From Thermotogaceae bacterium (lineage in GTDB: Bacteria > Thermotogota > Thermotogae > Thermotogales > Thermotogaceae): 8,419 bases of DNA. Below are positions 7,584 through 8,419 of the stretch, one piece after another. The notes below the pieces were generated by a model. It made no database searches. It had not been told where the DNA came from and saw nothing but the letters and a program-made list of their open reading frames with translations. The position numbers and the translations under genes are program-made. How positions within the stretch are numbered: position 1 is the first letter of the stretch; each line of letters starts with the position of its first letter. Location of the stretch: positions 1-8,419 of the forward strand of contig JALVXE010000153.1 in the NCBI GenBank assembly GCA_027038385.1, written 5' to 3'.

Positions 7584-7592
7584 ATTATATCA
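7584..7592 (-). promoter_or_regulatory. Extended -10 promoter in front of the ATPase pseudogene
   Basis: On the minus strand TGATATAAT is a perfect extended -10 (TGnTATAAT). A good -35 is not visible at 17 bases; a short palindrome AGAGATCTCT (7611-7602) occupies that region. The position gives a short leader holding AGAGGTGAT and the GTG start. The promoter appears intact although the gene it served is broken. Confidence 0.55.
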
Positions 7593-7681
7593 CCGCAAAC
7601 TAGAGATCTCTCTTATCTGCCCGGAACTTTGAATCACTCAAGTTGCATATATCCTTTCAGTCAATCGTTCAGATAAAACAA

Positions 7682-7704
7682 GAGGGGGCCGAAATAGCCC
7701 CCTC
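7682..7704 (-). terminator. Intrinsic terminator after the LivK-family gene
   Basis: An 8-bp stem, GAGGGGGC with GCCCCCTC, and a 7-base loop are followed on the minus strand by TTGTTTTATC. It lies 24 bases past the TAA of the binding-protein gene and ends that transcript, so the pseudogene and the ABC operon downstream are separate transcription units. Confidence 0.82.
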
Positions 7705-7728
7705 GGAAAGTAACTCCTTCTTCTTATC

Positions 7729-8419
7729 TTACATTGGTATTTCGTCCGGGTTGATTATAGCTGCGAAATCGAATTTGCCGTTCCTCACCACGTCAACGAC
7801 GACCGACTTGATAGCATTTCCGTTCTTGTCTATCGTGATCTTACCGGTTGCACCTTCAAAGTTCTTCGTGTTCCTTATTTCCTTTGCAAGTGCATCTCTG
7901 AACGCCTGAAGGTTGTTCAATATACCTGGATTCTTCTTGAGAACCCTGTCCATGGCGTTGACGAGTATCATGTAAGCGTCGAATCCAAGAGCACCGAGAG
8001 CGGATGGTTCTTCCTTGAATTTCTTCTCGTACATCGCAACGAACTTCTTCGTCATCGGTGTAGCAGCAGCTTTTGCGTGGAAGTGTGTTGTGAGGTAGAG
8101 ACCTTCAACAGCTTTTCCACCTATTTCAATGAGCTGAGGAGCCTCGAGTCCGTCTCCTCCCATTATGTATCCCTTGTACCCAAGCTGTCTTGCCTGCCTG
8201 GATATGAGTGCTGCTTCTGGGTAGTACCCGGTTATGAATATGACATCGGGATTGAAAGCGAGAGCCGTGGATATTTGAGCTGTGAAGTCCTGATCTCCCG
8301 TGTTGTAGAAGACCTGCATGGCCTTTCCTCCGAGTTTTCTGAAAGCCTTCATGAAGTAGTTAGTCAGACCGACGGAGTAGTCCTGCTGGATGTCCGTGAA
8401 TATAACAGCTGTCTTGGCA
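7729..8419 (-). CDS. LivK-family periplasmic substrate-binding protein, C-terminal part (N-terminus outside window)
   Basis: About 229 residues are visible, ending at TAA (7731-7729). The frame is open at the window edge, so the ATG at 8352 is internal. Family marks of Peripla_BP_6 (branched-chain amino-acid/amide binding proteins) include DYSVGLTNYF just inside the window, DFTAQISTALAFNPDVIFI, QARQLGYKG, the GGDGLEAPQL loop and GFDAYMILVNAMDR. In these type I periplasmic proteins two lobes close on the ligand and deliver it to LivHM-type permeases. The signal peptide and most of lobe 1 are not seen. A terminator follows directly, so no transporter membrane gene lies downstream in the same transcript. 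The exact ligand (branched-chain amino acid, amide, urea or other) cannot be told. It belongs to a different importer class from the BMP-type operon and is probably not its partner. Confidence 0.9.
   Translation of the reverse strand, partial: AKTAVIFTDIQQDYSVGLTNYFMKAFRKLGGKAMQVFYNTGDQDFTAQISTALAFNPDVIFITGYYPEAALISRQARQLGYKGYIMGGDGLEAPQLIEIGGKAVEGLYLTTHFHAKAAATPMTKKFVAMYEKKFKEEPSALGALGFDAYMILVNAMDRVLKKNPGILNNLQAFRDALAKEIRNTKNFEGATGKITIDKNGNAIKSVVVDVVRNGKFDFAAIINPDEIPM

Noticed and set aside
7659..7664. TTGACT on the minus strand as a -35 box
   Set aside because: No -10-like hexamer lies 16-18 bases downstream. The TATAAT at 7589 is far too distant.
1..8419. A CRISPR array to accompany the Cas3 fragment
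   Set aside because: I saw no regularly spaced 25-40 base direct repeats anywhere in the window, on either strand.

Overview
The window looks like a piece of a Thermotogales-type bacterial genome (Thermotoga or a near relative). The main evidence is a thymidine kinase that closely resembles my recollection of the Thermotoga maritima enzyme, arginine written mostly as AGA/AGG with frequent ATA isoleucine, TTG/GTG starts behind strong Shine-Dalgarno sequences, and the remains of an archaeal-type AAA ATPase of a kind common in this order. Every feature I can support lies on the minus strand. The plus-strand open frames are shadows.

Read in the direction of transcription (right to left): (1) 8419-7729 is the C-terminal part of a branched-chain amino-acid/amide-type periplasmic binding protein (LivK family), closed by an intrinsic terminator at 7682-7704. 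(2) 7592-6524 is an extended -10 promoter and ribosome binding site that still stand in front of a broken ATPase_2-type AAA ATPase gene with at least five frame disruptions. (3) 6491-1261 is a well-formed promoter followed by three translationally coupled genes: a duplicated-cassette ABC ATPase, a 919-residue permease and a 309-residue permease. Together they form a BMP/simple-sugar or nucleoside-type importer. A perfect 11-bp terminator hairpin (1235-1260) closes the operon. (4) 1190-1 is a thymidine kinase that does not stop where it should. Right after its last zinc-ligand cysteine the frame runs on, without a stop, into the C-terminal RecA-like part of a CRISPR-type Cas3 helicase and off the window edge.

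Two things stand out. First, the in-frame thymidine kinase/Cas3 junction near 660 coincides with a jump in G+C from about 45% to about 58% (hand-counted 60-base lines). It is either a recent illegitimate join with foreign, probably archaeal, DNA or an assembly chimera. Second, the first permease carries roughly 565 extra residues of predicted helical, coiled-coil-like sequence in the extracytoplasmic loop between its first and second membrane helices.

Functionally, the transporter could supply nucleosides and the thymidine kinase would phosphorylate thymidine, which makes a plausible salvage neighbourhood. A terminator separates them, however, and no cognate BMP-type binding protein gene is visible upstream of the ATPase gene.
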